Shown here: positions 41,108 to 50,116 of the stretch, one piece after another
Layout: each line of letters opens with the position of its first letter
Numbering within the stretch: position 1 is the stretch's first letter
Assembly: GCA_008330645.1 (NCBI GenBank)
Contig: VLTN01000001.1
Span: 186,001 to 250,000 of the forward strand
Source of the DNA: Cafeteria roenbergensis
Lineage: Eukaryota; Sar; Bigyra; Bicosoecida; Cafeteriaceae
Direction of reading: 5' to 3'
Length of the DNA stretch: 64,000 bases
Notes under the pieces: model-generated
Database searches by the model: none
What the model was told of the DNA's origin: nothing
The model's input: only the letters and a program-made list of their open reading frames with translations
Program-made: the position numbers and the translations under genes

Positions 41108-43188
41108 CTAATTCGCCCTGGTCGGGTTCTCAGTGACTACAAGGCTCTCTTCGTCAGTCACAGGGTGCCCAGCGGCTTCATGGCCCAATTCAGTCTCCTT
41201 GCTTGGCTCCGCTTCCTCGTTGTCGATGTCCGCCGCCGGGCAGCAAAGCGCCTTCGACACATGGTACAGCGACAGCAGCAGCGACACGCAGTCCATGGCC
41301 AGCGTGACGCTGTACGAGGCGTACGCCGTTGCCAGCTTCGAGGACAGGAACACAAGCGTCGCCTGCGTCGTCGGATCCGTGCAGCCCACTCCCGCAATGC
41401 CCGACCAGAACTCGCTGACCTCGAAGGTCTTGGTCGCAAGCAGGCCCAGAGGGATGATGCGCGCGAGCTTCATGATCGTGTCCACCCAGGTCTTCCCGCG
41501 CTTCAGCAGCGCCTTCTCGGCCTCGTGGCTCATGGGACAGCAAGGACTGTCGCCCGAGCAGACGTTGATGAAGAGGTTGATGTAGATGAGAATGCCGATC
41601 ACGTTGGTCGCGATGTTAATGCCGGTCACCACTTGCGTGAAGGACACAATCTCCATCAGCGGGTCCACGTTCTCCACCAGCGTCTTGCGCGGCACGGGGC
41701 AAGACGGGCGCCCACTTGATCTCGCGCCGGAAGAAGAGCTCCGCGCTCCCCGCCGACGAGTCCCCGACAGTGTACGACATGAGCTTCTCGCACACCGTGC
41801 GCGACTTGATCGCGCTGCACTGCGAGTCGCTGTTCGAGCACGGCCCGCCGATGTTGGCGAGCGCCACCGTGGAGCGCCCCGTGCTGCTGCAGTAGTTGGA
41901 CGAGGCGTTGAAGTTGTACTGCAGCAGGTTCGGCTGCGACAGCGTCGAGTAGGTCATGTACCGGTCGTCCACCTCTCGGCCCTGCGGGAGCGCGGTTGGG
42001 CGGGCGAGCACACTTGGGGGAGGCGAGGGGGGAGGACGGAGGCGGTCGCGCGCAAGTGAATCGCAAGGCTGGGCCGTGCAGGGCGGCGGGGCTACGCGGC
42101 GGCCCTGATGCCATCGAGCAGCGGGCCGCAGCGATGGCTCCGCTCGGCAAGACTCCGGGCGCGACCGCCCGCGGAACTCACACCCTTGCACCCGAACGAC
42201 ACCGTGAGCCGGCCCGCCACGTTGGCGCTGCTCGTGCCGTACGTGTACGGGTCATCCTGGCCCACGCACACGCTCCGGAACCCGGCCTTGGCGTTCACAA
42301 CGGGCAGGTGCCCTGCCTCCCGAGACGCGACCAGCCACGATCCGTCGGCCTGCTGGAAGAACGTCGCGTTCCGGTAGTCTGAGGGCCGGAAGCTGCTGCT
42401 CGGCACCGTTGCCAGCGCGGAGATCGGGCACAGCGGCTCCGACGTCGGGAAGCAGATGGCCTCTCCAGCCTCACTTGCGTCGCCGCAGAGCCGGTACCCC
42501 GTCGGGCACGGTGTCCCAGTCGTCTTGGGAACGGGCCGCTCACGGAACGGGGCCGTGCCGATGATGGCCGCCTCTCCGCCTCGCCGGCCGCACACCATCA
42601 GCCCATTGGACCAGAATGGCAGCGTCATGGCCGGAATGCTGGAGTCCGACTTGCAGTCGGCCTTGGTCTGGTTGGTGTTGCACGTCCCGGACGACGAGTA
42701 CTGGAAGTAGTTGCGCCCGTCGTCGCGCCACACCGCGCCGCTCTTGCAGGTGCAAAGCCCGGCGGACACGCCGCCAAACACAACGTCGTTGAGGTTCTCG
42801 GGGTGATCGGTGGGACACTCGGCGGTCTCGAGCGAGCTGCTTGCCTGGCTTGTGACGAACGCCACGGAGACCAGCGGCTTGAGACGCTGCGGCGCGGGCC
42901 ATGGTGTGTTGGGGGACGGGGGGAGGGGGGAGGGGGGAGGTTGCAGACGGGGGGCGTGCAGGCCCGCCGAAAGAAAGCGCGCATGCGCGCCAGAAACGGC
43001 ACGGGCCTGCTGCACCGTGTGCAACTGCGACCTCAGCGCGCGCCCGGGGCAGGGAGGGGCGCCCGGGGCCGACTCACCCAGTTGTCGAAGCTGTTTGAGA
43101 TGTCGTCGGAGTTGGCCTCGAGGGCGAACAGGGCCAGCAGCATGCTGATGGACGAGTACAGGCCCATTGCGATCAGCACGCAGTTCAT
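41108..43188 (-). CDS. Cysteine-rich membrane protein, copy A
   Basis: Three exons join in phase on the minus strand: 43078-43188 (signal-anchor, MNCVLIAMGLYSSISMLLAL), 42182-42886 and 41108-41981, with GTGAG donors and CAG acceptors. The middle exon is a cysteine-rich, Asn/Ser-rich ectodomain (GLCTCKSGAVW, CNTNQTKADCKSD, PCPTGYRLCGDASEAG). The last exon has two hydrophobic helices (INIATNVIGILIYINLFINV and YASYSVTLAMDCVSLLLSLY) and an acidic tail. Total about 560 residues; no family recognised, presumably a surface protein. The last exon is one base longer than that of copy B at a run of G near 41707-41712, which throws the frame; this could be a real pseudogenising change or a homopolymer sequencing error. 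The tail also differs from copy B. Confidence 0.65.
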
Positions 43189-43518
43189 CAGCCTGCGACC
43201 GTGGGGGGCAGACTTGCAACCGCTTCCGCGTCATGCGCCGCTTGGACTTCGCAGGCGCCGCTTGGCAGCACGAACACTGCTGGCAATCGCAGCTCCATCT
43301 TTGCTCTCTGTCTCGCACCCGCCCGAGAGCCAGTACCTCGCGCAGCCCGCTCACATCTGGCCATTTTTGCTTTCCAGCGTTCCCTTCAGGGTCTGGACGA
43401 TGCCCATGGCTTCCTCGCACCAGGCAGTGCCTTGCCAGTGGGCAGGGTCTGCCTGCCAAGACAAACCAGCTGCCTTCTGCAGAGCTCGAGAACAATCGTT
43501 TGGGGACTCGCGTCGGTA

Positions 43519-43788
43519 TGCCGGAGCGGAGCGTCGCTTTGGGCGGGGAGCTGGCCTCGCTGCTCGCCGCAGGGGGTAGCCAGAAGGTCCTTGAAGCTGC
43601 ACACTCTGACTTTTGGGCTTTTCGCGACGCTGTGAACAGGAGGGCCGAGCGGGAATGCAGCGCTTTGCGTGGTCGAGGCTGGTGCGGACCTCTCGCAGTT
43701 TTCGTTCAACGAGGCCACCCCGAAGGCTGATGTGTTTCGTCAACTTGGCAGCAGTGACGCGCTTCCCCGCTGCCCAGCGCGCAACTGA
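43519..43788 (+). pseudogene. Possible gene fragment with a frame change
   Basis: A plus-strand frame from ATG 43519 encodes LGGELASLLAAGGSQKVLEA and continues sensibly to about 43665. Good-looking sequence then carries on in another frame (VVEAGADLSQFSFNEATPKA) to a stop at 43786-43788. I found no GT-AG intron that joins the two in phase. It may be a decayed gene, an unusual intron or an indel error. No family recognised. Confidence 0.3.
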
Positions 43789-43808
43789 CTCGACGAAGCG
43801 CGGTAGGC

Positions 43809-43813
43809 AGAGC
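43809..43813. repeat. Left target-site duplication (AGAGC)
   Basis: AGAGC directly abuts the left end of the element and is repeated at 62771-62775. A 5-bp duplication suits insertion by an rve-type integrase, as known for mavirus-like elements. Confidence 0.8.
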
Positions 43814-43943
43814 TGTTATAGTTTAATATATTTCTGGATATGATGATATTTCAGCGCGGCCAAAAATGTGTGTATAGTACTATACACACATTTTTGGCCG
43901 CGCTGAAATATCATCATATCCAGAAATATATTAAACTATAACA
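43814..43943. repeat. Perfect 130-bp terminal palindrome (left)
   Basis: The sequence reads the same on both strands, with 65-nt arms and a centre at 43878/43879 (TATAGT|ACTATA). It begins TGTTATAGTTTAATATA and ends with its complement. It makes the outermost part of the terminal repeat self-complementary without a loop. Confidence 0.95.
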
Positions 43944-44645
43944 GTGATTTTTCTCTGAATATATTGAAAACAGTGAAATATATTTGCCAAAATATGTGTA
44001 TAGTACTTATCGACGCCGATAAGTACCTATAAGTACCTGGGAAATTCTCAGCAAGCATTACGGGATAAAAACTTTGCAATATCACCAAAAAAGTCAGCGG
44101 GTAAACAAAATGTATGTATAGTACTTATCGACGTCGATAAGTACCTGGGAAATTCTCAGCAAGCATTGCCTGCTAAAAATTATCCAATGTTGCCAAAAAA
44201 GTCAACGGGTAATTATTTCCATGCTGTACAGCGATTTTTGCAATAATTGGTTGAAAGCCATGGGGTACCCCCCATGGGTTCAGTGCAATTTCGGGTATTA
44301 TTGCTCTGTGGGAGCATTTTGAGGATTAGTGGAGGTGTCCCGGTTTATCTTTTTTCTCTATAGTAAAATGTATAAACCGAGACAGGGCTCTTATCATCTT
44401 GTCCACGTTTTAGACTATGGGGGTATTCTGTGTGTATAGCGTTAGTGGAGGTGTCTCGGTTAATACTTTTTCTTTATAGTAAAATGTATAAACCAAGACA
44501 GCGTACAAAACACAACTGCAGTTTTTGGGGAAAGTCGTCGAAACTTTAGCGGGTACTGCGGGTTGGGGAATTACCAGGGTGGGGAAAAGGGGGAGTTTTG
44601 GTGGGTTTGTGTGTATACTAAAAATTCCTGTTATCATCTTGTACA
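43814..44645 (+). repeat. Left terminal inverted repeat
   Basis: About 832 bp, matching the reverse complement of 61938-62770 with a few scattered differences. Inside are two direct repeats of about 105-110 bp (43993-44104 and 44109-44213), each carrying a palindrome of the form ACTTATCGACGTCGATAAGT. There is also a second pair (from 44326 and from 44442) starting TTAGTGGAGGTGTC and containing a CGGTTTAT/ATAAACCG inverted pair. A 75-codon frame (44410-44637, minus) is repeated in the right copy; whether it is expressed is unknown. Confidence 0.95.
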
Positions 44646-44704
44646 GGTGTGATAACGTTTTGGGGCGTTTGATGTCCTAAACGTTTTTTACTCTATTATA
44701 ACAG

Positions 44705-45313
44705 ATGCCAGGACAGAGAGCACTTACTAAGGACTATAACCGTCGTATTCGTGAACATGGTGAAACCCTGGACATTGAGATTAGTGACCCAGTGCTTTAC
44801 CGAGACTTGATGACCATTGTGAAGAATCACCATGAATGGGAGGAGAGGAAAGAGGGAGTTGTTGGTCTCTCAATCCAAAGACATTCTATTTCGCATCAAC
44901 TATGTTTGCATCTGAACTATAAAGATGGTCGATACGATACAATCTCAGTTGCATCGTGTGTCTCTGGACGTGGGTGGACGCCACTCCGGACAATCGCAGT
45001 GTCAATGCGCCATGAGGTTCATGAACAGAGAACTGAGTATCTTGATGCTAACCCGGTATGTTGTGCGTGTGGAAATTACTTTAATTTGGAAGTCGACCAC
45101 ACCGGGGGAATGGAATTCAAGGACTTGCGTGACGCATTTGTAAAAGAGCATGGGATTACGGACAAGCATTTTCACAAGAACGCTGACGGAAACCCTGCTT
45201 TCATTGACCGCGAACTGGCGACACTGTGGCGCACGTATCACCTTGAGAACGCGAAACTCCAGACACTCTGCAAGACATGTCACAAAGCGAAGACTTTTGG
45301 GTGGTCTGTGTGA
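44705..45313 (+). CDS. EMALE HNH endonuclease-like protein
   Basis: 202 residues. The C-terminal half shows a zinc-supported HNH arrangement: CACG near residue 120, LEVDH near 129-132, and LCKTCHKAKT at 188-197. HNH proteins of this style, often annotated as DUF3223-like, are DNA nucleases common in large DNA viruses. The N-terminal half is unassigned. It is the first gene inside the left terminal repeat and converges on the integrase, with only one base between the stop codons. Role inferred from motif only. Confidence 0.75.
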   Translation: MPGQRALTKDYNRRIREHGETLDIEISDPVLYRDLMTIVKNHHEWEERKEGVVGLSIQRHSISHQLCLHLNYKDGRYDTISVASCVSGRGWTPLRTIAVSMRHEVHEQRTEYLDANPVCCACGNYFNLEVDHTGGMEFKDLRDAFVKEHGITDKHFHKNADGNPAFIDRELATLWRTYHLENAKLQTLCKTCHKAKTFGWSV

Positions 45314-45314
45314 A

Positions 45315-46475
45315 TCATCGCTTCTCAGCATCTTTCAGCATCTTTGGAACGTCGCGTTTCAGATTCTCGACGGGTTCCCATGTTGTTTCACCAGTCGTCC
45401 ATTTGACCATCCATCCTGGTTCTCCATCCCTTGATTGTTTCTTTAACAATCGGGAGATGTCCCACCGTGGCGCAGAGTCGCGGGTATTCTCCACACGTTC
45501 AACGAGTTGGAGGTCTTCTTCGTACTTGTTTCCAACCCAGTCAGGACGAGGTTGTCCACGCTTTGCTACATATGGCGCACCACTGAGTCTGTAGACCGTT
45601 GACCCGAATGGCGTCGATGGTCTGAGAATCTTTTCAACACGATGAAGCGTCTTCGACCACTTCTCGCCGTCATTTGCAACTGCAGATTTGACGACCCGCA
45701 CAGTATCTCCGACGCGGAAAGTGGGAGGTGTGGCCAATGCTGTCGCGCGCTTCTTCGTCCTTGCAACAACTCCCTCACGCTTTTCATCTTCGAGTGCATG
45801 GGCTTCGTTGGGTGTCATGTCGATGGTAATCTGGTAGGAGTTGTTGTAGACGTCGACGAGTTCCTGGAGATAGGATGGCCAATCGCGCGTACCCTTTGCG
45901 CGCATGCTCTTCCGAATCATTTCCTTCAGAATACCGTTAAAGCGCTCTACTTGTCCGTTTGACTGTGGCTTCCCGGGCAACGAGAGAATTTGTTTCACGT
46001 TGTGCCGTTTTAGCACAGCCTTGAACTTTTGGTTAATGAACTCCGTTCCCTTGTCACTGCGCACTGACCGAATGCCGTGAGCCTCAGACAAAAGGTTGTC
46101 CATTGCTTCCGCGACAGTGTCTGCTTTCTTGTTGAGCAGTGCGCGAGCATATCCTTTCTTCGAGAACAGGTCGATGCCCGTGAGGATGTACTGAATACCG
46201 TCCCAGCCAATAAGGCGGACATCTGCGAGGTCGATTCCCATGACTCGTTGGGGCGCTCGAACAATTGTACTCCGCACAACGCGAGGCCTCTTTGGTCGTA
46301 GATACATTTGATACGTTTCCTGTTTCCGGAGCCACTCTGTTACTTGGCGCTGTGAGACGCCGAGACCCTCTTCGTTGGCCTTGCGCCATACCTTGTCTCT
46401 GCCAAATGTGAACCCGCGTGTATACCAGAGGTCATACAGTCCGTCTTCTTGTGTTTTAGTCAGCGGTGGTACCAT
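45315..46475 (-). CDS. EMALE rve-family integrase with chromodomain
   Basis: 386 residues. Retroviral-type integrase that would insert the element and make the short target duplication. The catalytic triad is visible: D82 (VMGIDLADV), D141 (RSDKGTEF) and E177 (NGQVERFNG), with the DD35E spacing. An N-terminal helical DNA-binding region precedes it, and a C-terminal chromodomain follows (DISRLLKKQSRDGEPGWMVK, then TTWEPVENL). Chromodomain integrases are typical of Mavericks/Polintons and mavirus, where they may direct insertion to particular chromatin. It follows the capsid gene on the same strand. Confidence 0.93.
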   Translation of the reverse strand: MVPPLTKTQEDGLYDLWYTRGFTFGRDKVWRKANEEGLGVSQRQVTEWLRKQETYQMYLRPKRPRVVRSTIVRAPQRVMGIDLADVRLIGWDGIQYILTGIDLFSKKGYARALLNKKADTVAEAMDNLLSEAHGIRSVRSDKGTEFINQKFKAVLKRHNVKQILSLPGKPQSNGQVERFNGILKEMIRKSMRAKGTRDWPSYLQELVDVYNNSYQITIDMTPNEAHALEDEKREGVVARTKKRATALATPPTFRVGDTVRVVKSAVANDGEKWSKTLHRVEKILRPSTPFGSTVYRLSGAPYVAKRGQPRPDWVGNKYEEDLQLVERVENTRDSAPRWDISRLLKKQSRDGEPGWMVKWTTGETTWEPVENLKRDVPKMLKDAEKR

Positions 46476-46485
46476 TGTGTTCTAT

Positions 46486-46505
46486 AAAGGGGCTCCGCCC
46501 CTTTT
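46486..46505. repeat. GC-rich hairpin repeat, copy 1
   Basis: AAAGGGGCTCCGCCCCTTTT, a palindromic hairpin. Reverse-complement copies occur at 51100-51118 and 57661-57679; similarity extends into a flanking GGTCGGGGTT stretch. It lies just upstream of the integrase start. Confidence 0.85.
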
Positions 46506-46560
46506 GAACCCCGACCAAGGAGCCTCGATTATGTGTTTACACGCCTTTAATGTAAAGACC

Positions 46561-46640
46561 TGTGAACATTAATGAGTCCAAATACCGTCGTGTGAACATT
46601 AATGAGTCCAAATACCTGTGAACATTAATGAGTCCAAATA
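46561..46640 (+). repeat. Three direct repeats of about 24-29 bp
   Basis: The unit TGTGAACATTAATGAGTCCA followed by AATACC occurs three times in a row, the copies joined by the GTCG seen in the 25-bp palindromic family. It fills the space between the integrase start and the capsid gene stop. A related TGTTCACAGGTCT sequence occurs near 56037. Confidence 0.85.
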
Positions 46641-46665
46641 CCGTCGTGTGGGGCATGACCCCACT
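46641..46665. repeat. 25-bp palindromic repeat (family P), copy 1
   Basis: Inverted copy of the element-wide repeat with core GTGGGGTCATGCCCCCAC. It abuts and shares bases with the stop codon of the major capsid gene. Other copies: 51029, 53540, 53579, 53664, 53701, 55995, 57054 and 58832. Confidence 0.85.
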
Positions 46666-48487
46666 AGGTGAGCATGGCCATCAACTGCTTCTTGGTCAAC
46701 TTCCCGAGACCCTTCTTCGATGGCTTCCCACCAGCAGTCCGCAGAACATCACCACCGGATACGTCTCCGTAGCCCATGCTCTTAGCAAATCCACCTGGCA
46801 GGCTTGAATCGCCAACGTAGGCTGAAGCGATAGGATGGTTACGCGCCTGTCGGATTGCCTTCCTCACGCGTGGCGTCTTGAGCCAGGATGTGAAGGATGA
46901 CCACGCATTCTGGATGGGTCGAGGAATAGACCAACCTCCCATGATGGCATTCATCTGAGAGGAATCGTCCGTAAAGACGAACTCTGAATCCAGGAGAGTT
47001 GCCGGAGAATAGCGAGGGCGCCACTCTGTGAATACATCACCCTCCTCGTACACAAAGACGTCATAGAGGAGGAAGACCCGGAGATAGCAGACCTCATCCG
47101 TGGATGCACCCTTGACAGTGACACGGACAATTCCATCAATCGTCTCACCAGACCCGTTCATGATCTCGTCTGTGAGTCCGAGGTCAGAGGGGCGTACGTA
47201 GAAGATGGAACCGGCGCCGCGCTGCGTACTGCCAATTCCCGAGGGAATGCCTGCAAACGTTGCCTCGCGCTTGGAGTACCCGTTTCCGGTGGAAATCTTG
47301 TATAGTTCCGTGGGGGTTACGCGGGCACCGAGAAGGTCAGTTTTGTTCCCGATGTCAATGGACACGCTCTGAATCGGACAGAACCGATTAGGGAATGCCC
47401 ACTCAGTACCAGGGATGTCAACACCAGCGTCCGTCTTGAGGAGGCGGGGACGCTCAACGTAGATAGCAAGCATGTTCGGTACACCGGTCATCGTGAACGT
47501 CTTCGATTCCAGAGGAGGGCTGATTACATTCGCAGAGACGACATGGCGGTCGTTGCTGATACGCTGGATGCGCGGACTGCCCCATGCAAGAGACTCAGGA
47601 ATCTCGAGGGCGGTGGACGGGTTCCACGAGCGGACAGTGAGAGTATGAACCGCAGAAATACAGTCAACGACCAGACCCTTACCGAGAGCCGCAGCGCCAG
47701 CAGCAGGAACGATTTCCGGGTTGAGGTTTGCGCACCGCGCAGCAATGTCCCCAAGTTGGAGAGTAACCTTGACGGTGTTCAAATCCTTGAAGGGCTGCGC
47801 AAGGCGCGGGTTGTTGTACTGAAGAGGGTTGGCCATGAGAAGGTCGTTTACGAAGAACCGGACACGAATCTGGTAGTCAGTGTCCGTTGCTACGTTAGGC
47901 ACAATCTCATAGTTGTAGGCACCGCCGACACCCCGAGTCTTTCCGACGCTGGTAGAACTTGCGCCTGCCTTGAGAGGATCATTGAGTACATTAGCGGCAA
48001 AGATATCGTAGTCATCTGTCTCAGGAGTGCTGGTTGCCATCGCAAGTTTCTCGTACGACGTCGAGTTGAGGTGGATTTGTAGCATGTCGTGAACACGCGT
48101 GGTCGTGGAGAACTCGTTCAGTTGAACTTCAGCTACATCAATGCAGTTGTTTCCGGCTGCGGCCTGGAGCCCAATCTTGTCCTTGAACAGGGCAAGCATT
48201 GAAGCCCGCCTTGCAGCCCGGTCAGCACCAGCAACTACGCCCGCAGGGAACGTATACCGAAGGACAAGATCCATGCCCTTCTCGAAGTTGGAATCGACCA
48301 GGCCGTCCGGGATTCGCGCATCGAATGACACAGTACCCTCGGTCACAGACCCAGCTTCGTTGGAAGAGATGCGGTTGTGGTTGATAGCGCGGTTTCCGAG
48401 CCGAGCACCAAACTGGGCGTTTTCGGGTGTCTGCCAGCGATAAGTCTCTGGAACGAGCATTTTCGTAGTTGGCATTACGGTTGGCAT
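46664..48487 (-). CDS. MCP: EMALE major capsid protein
   Basis: 607 residues starting MPTVMPTTKMLVPETYRWQ. Length, composition, position next to penton/protease/ATPase and the overall pattern of beta-rich sequence (FDARIPDGLVDSNFEKGMDL; VLRYTFPAG) agree with the double-jelly-roll capsid protein of mavirus-like virophages. It would assemble as trimers into the icosahedral shell. The C-terminus has a Gly/Lys-rich tail (GGKPSKKGLGKLTKKQ). The identification rests on family knowledge and gene order, not on a short diagnostic motif. Confidence 0.88.
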   Translation of the reverse strand: MPTVMPTTKMLVPETYRWQTPENAQFGARLGNRAINHNRISSNEAGSVTEGTVSFDARIPDGLVDSNFEKGMDLVLRYTFPAGVVAGADRAARRASMLALFKDKIGLQAAAGNNCIDVAEVQLNEFSTTTRVHDMLQIHLNSTSYEKLAMATSTPETDDYDIFAANVLNDPLKAGASSTSVGKTRGVGGAYNYEIVPNVATDTDYQIRVRFFVNDLLMANPLQYNNPRLAQPFKDLNTVKVTLQLGDIAARCANLNPEIVPAAGAAALGKGLVVDCISAVHTLTVRSWNPSTALEIPESLAWGSPRIQRISNDRHVVSANVISPPLESKTFTMTGVPNMLAIYVERPRLLKTDAGVDIPGTEWAFPNRFCPIQSVSIDIGNKTDLLGARVTPTELYKISTGNGYSKREATFAGIPSGIGSTQRGAGSIFYVRPSDLGLTDEIMNGSGETIDGIVRVTVKGASTDEVCYLRVFLLYDVFVYEEGDVFTEWRPRYSPATLLDSEFVFTDDSSQMNAIMGGWSIPRPIQNAWSSFTSWLKTPRVRKAIRQARNHPIASAYVGDSSLPGGFAKSMGYGDVSGGDVLRTAGGKPSKKGLGKLTKKQLMAMLT

Positions 48488-48625
48488 AATCTCTAATTAC
48501 GCTGGTAAAATAAGCGTCCCAAAAATTCTACAAGCTGTCCAAGAGACAGTCCCATACATTTGTCCGTGGTTTCTGTTACTATACAGCGTACAGAACAGTG
48601 TTTTTCGGTTTTTGATACACTTTTT

Positions 48626-49528
48626 TCAAAAAAGTGTGTCCTTGAAAATCATGTAAATCTCCAGCGTGGCGTCTTCGACTGGAAGGTAAATCTGGTGGAA
48701 GTTGCCCTTGTAGTCAATCCACCATGCTGAAATCGAGAATGCCGACAGGTCAGATGTGGTCATGAGGTTATGCCACCGAAGGAAACCTGGAGGAGTGAAC
48801 AGAATTCCCTGAGTAGATTGAGATGACGACTGGGAGATATTGTAATCCACAAGGAACCCTGTTTCTCGTCTGTTAATTTCCCCAGGGTCTTCCCCAGCCA
48901 GAGGCGGGATGAGTTCGGGAACCACAGGGAGCGATGTTGTTCGGAGCGCAGCGCGAGAAACTGGACTGAGCAACTCAATCGTAGACGTACCCTGAACCTC
49001 ATCGTCCTCAGACAGAACCAGTTGGTACATGCGGTCTTCGTCCATGGTTGGGTGGAACCAGAAACTGTTAAGCGCCCACTTCATGCGCTCAGAGAATAGG
49101 AGTTCGTATCCTGCCCTGAAAGCACCAGTTGTTGTAAGAGTGAACTTGGCTGATGCAGGGTCATATGACATACTAGGAGCATCACACCCAACCGTAGACG
49201 CGAGAGATGCCATGGTCGTCGTGATGTGTGTTGCGAGCCATCGAAGGTCATAAAGGTATTCATCAGTCCCGAAATTCACCGTCTCGACTACAGTGGAGCC
49301 ACCCGTAGCCCGCATTCCAATTTTCCAGACTTTGTCGCAACTGAACAGTGGCAGTGTCACACCATGAAGATAGAACCGTTCGATTGCTACGCGATAAGCC
49401 TTGTCTTCGTTAAGAATCGGTGACGCACGATTTACGTATGCGACCGAAGGAACTTCACGACCAGCGCCACCCTTAGCCTCTGCGTGAACGAAGATTTGAT
49501 GACCATGCTCTGACGTGTACTGTGCCAT
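48626..49528 (-). CDS. PEN: EMALE penton (minor capsid) protein
   Basis: 300 residues from ATG 49528 (MAQYTSEHGHQIFVHAEA). This start follows a TAGTAGTAGAAGC sequence like those before its neighbours. The frame stays open upstream, but that extension overlaps the protease gene. Beta-rich sequence and the position between capsid and protease genes match the single-jelly-roll penton protein of mavirus, which sits at the shell's vertices. A T-rich hairpin (near 48618-48640) follows the stop. Confidence 0.82.
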   Translation of the reverse strand: MAQYTSEHGHQIFVHAEAKGGAGREVPSVAYVNRASPILNEDKAYRVAIERFYLHGVTLPLFSCDKVWKIGMRATGGSTVVETVNFGTDEYLYDLRWLATHITTTMASLASTVGCDAPSMSYDPASAKFTLTTTGAFRAGYELLFSERMKWALNSFWFHPTMDEDRMYQLVLSEDDEVQGTSTIELLSPVSRAALRTTSLPVVPELIPPLAGEDPGEINRRETGFLVDYNISQSSSQSTQGILFTPPGFLRWHNLMTTSDLSAFSISAWWIDYKGNFHQIYLPVEDATLEIYMIFKDTLF

Positions 49529-49538
49529 GCTTCTACTA

Positions 49539-50114
49539 CTACTTCCAAATATGCGAAACCGTATCGTCCAGAGATGGAATTTTATAGTATCGGGATGCGA
49601 ATCTAGCAAACTGAGCAAATTGCTCATTCGTGAGATTTTCCCACTGGCAACGCCAGAGGCTCCACCGCCCGCATGTAGCAACTCCTGGCTTTGACGACTG
49701 AAGCCGTGCCTCTGACCAGTCTGTTTCCCATCCGTATTTCAGGAAGAGGTCGATTAGACTGTTTCGACCTTTCTCAGCCTGGTACAGCCTCGGGTCAGCA
49801 AACTTTTTCTGTGTCGTGTCAGGTAGTTTCCCGTAGGAATCACAGAAATAGATGGTCTTTGATTCTGGGTCTCTCACAAGGGAAACGTAGTGTCCGGAGA
49901 TATTTGACCCATTTTGAATTGCTGGGTAAAACAGAATAATGGAATTCTGACTCCGTGGAAAGATATCGTCGAGGGATGAAGCCCGCATCACGTCGTCATA
50001 CTCTACAACACGAGGCGCGGGGCGGTCTCGAGTCTTCGGGTTGCTTCTCCACATTGTCGTCAATTGTTCAGGGCTGAGTGCTTTGTAGGATATTGGATTT
50101 GTCGGTGGAGGCAT
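49539..50114 (-). CDS. PRO: EMALE maturation cysteine protease
   Basis: 191 residues, adenain/Ulp1-like fold inferred. The catalytic set is visible in order: H75 (SGHYVSLV), D92 (FCDSYGK), Q139 (EARLQSS) and C148 (VATCGRWSLW). In the virophage and adenovirus families this enzyme trims capsid precursors during particle maturation. It is tightly packed, 10 bases before the penton start and 2 bases after the ATPase stop, which indicates a co-ordinated morphogenesis block. Confidence 0.9.
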   Translation of the reverse strand: MPPPTNPISYKALSPEQLTTMWRSNPKTRDRPAPRVVEYDDVMRASSLDDIFPRSQNSIILFYPAIQNGSNISGHYVSLVRDPESKTIYFCDSYGKLPDTTQKKFADPRLYQAEKGRNSLIDLFLKYGWETDWSEARLQSSKPGVATCGRWSLWRCQWENLTNEQFAQFARFASRYYKIPSLDDTVSHIWK

Positions 50115-50116
50115 TC

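Noticed and set aside
43078-43495. Upstream part of the 467-codon minus frame (from 43495) as the N-terminus of copy A
   Set aside because: It is read in a frame different from the signal-anchor exon, is Arg/Ser-rich, and the three-exon model gives a sensible membrane protein without it.
44410-44637. 75-codon frame in the terminal repeat as a definite gene
   Set aside because: It is present in both terminal repeats only because they are copies. No start-motif or family supports it, so it is only mentioned under the repeats.
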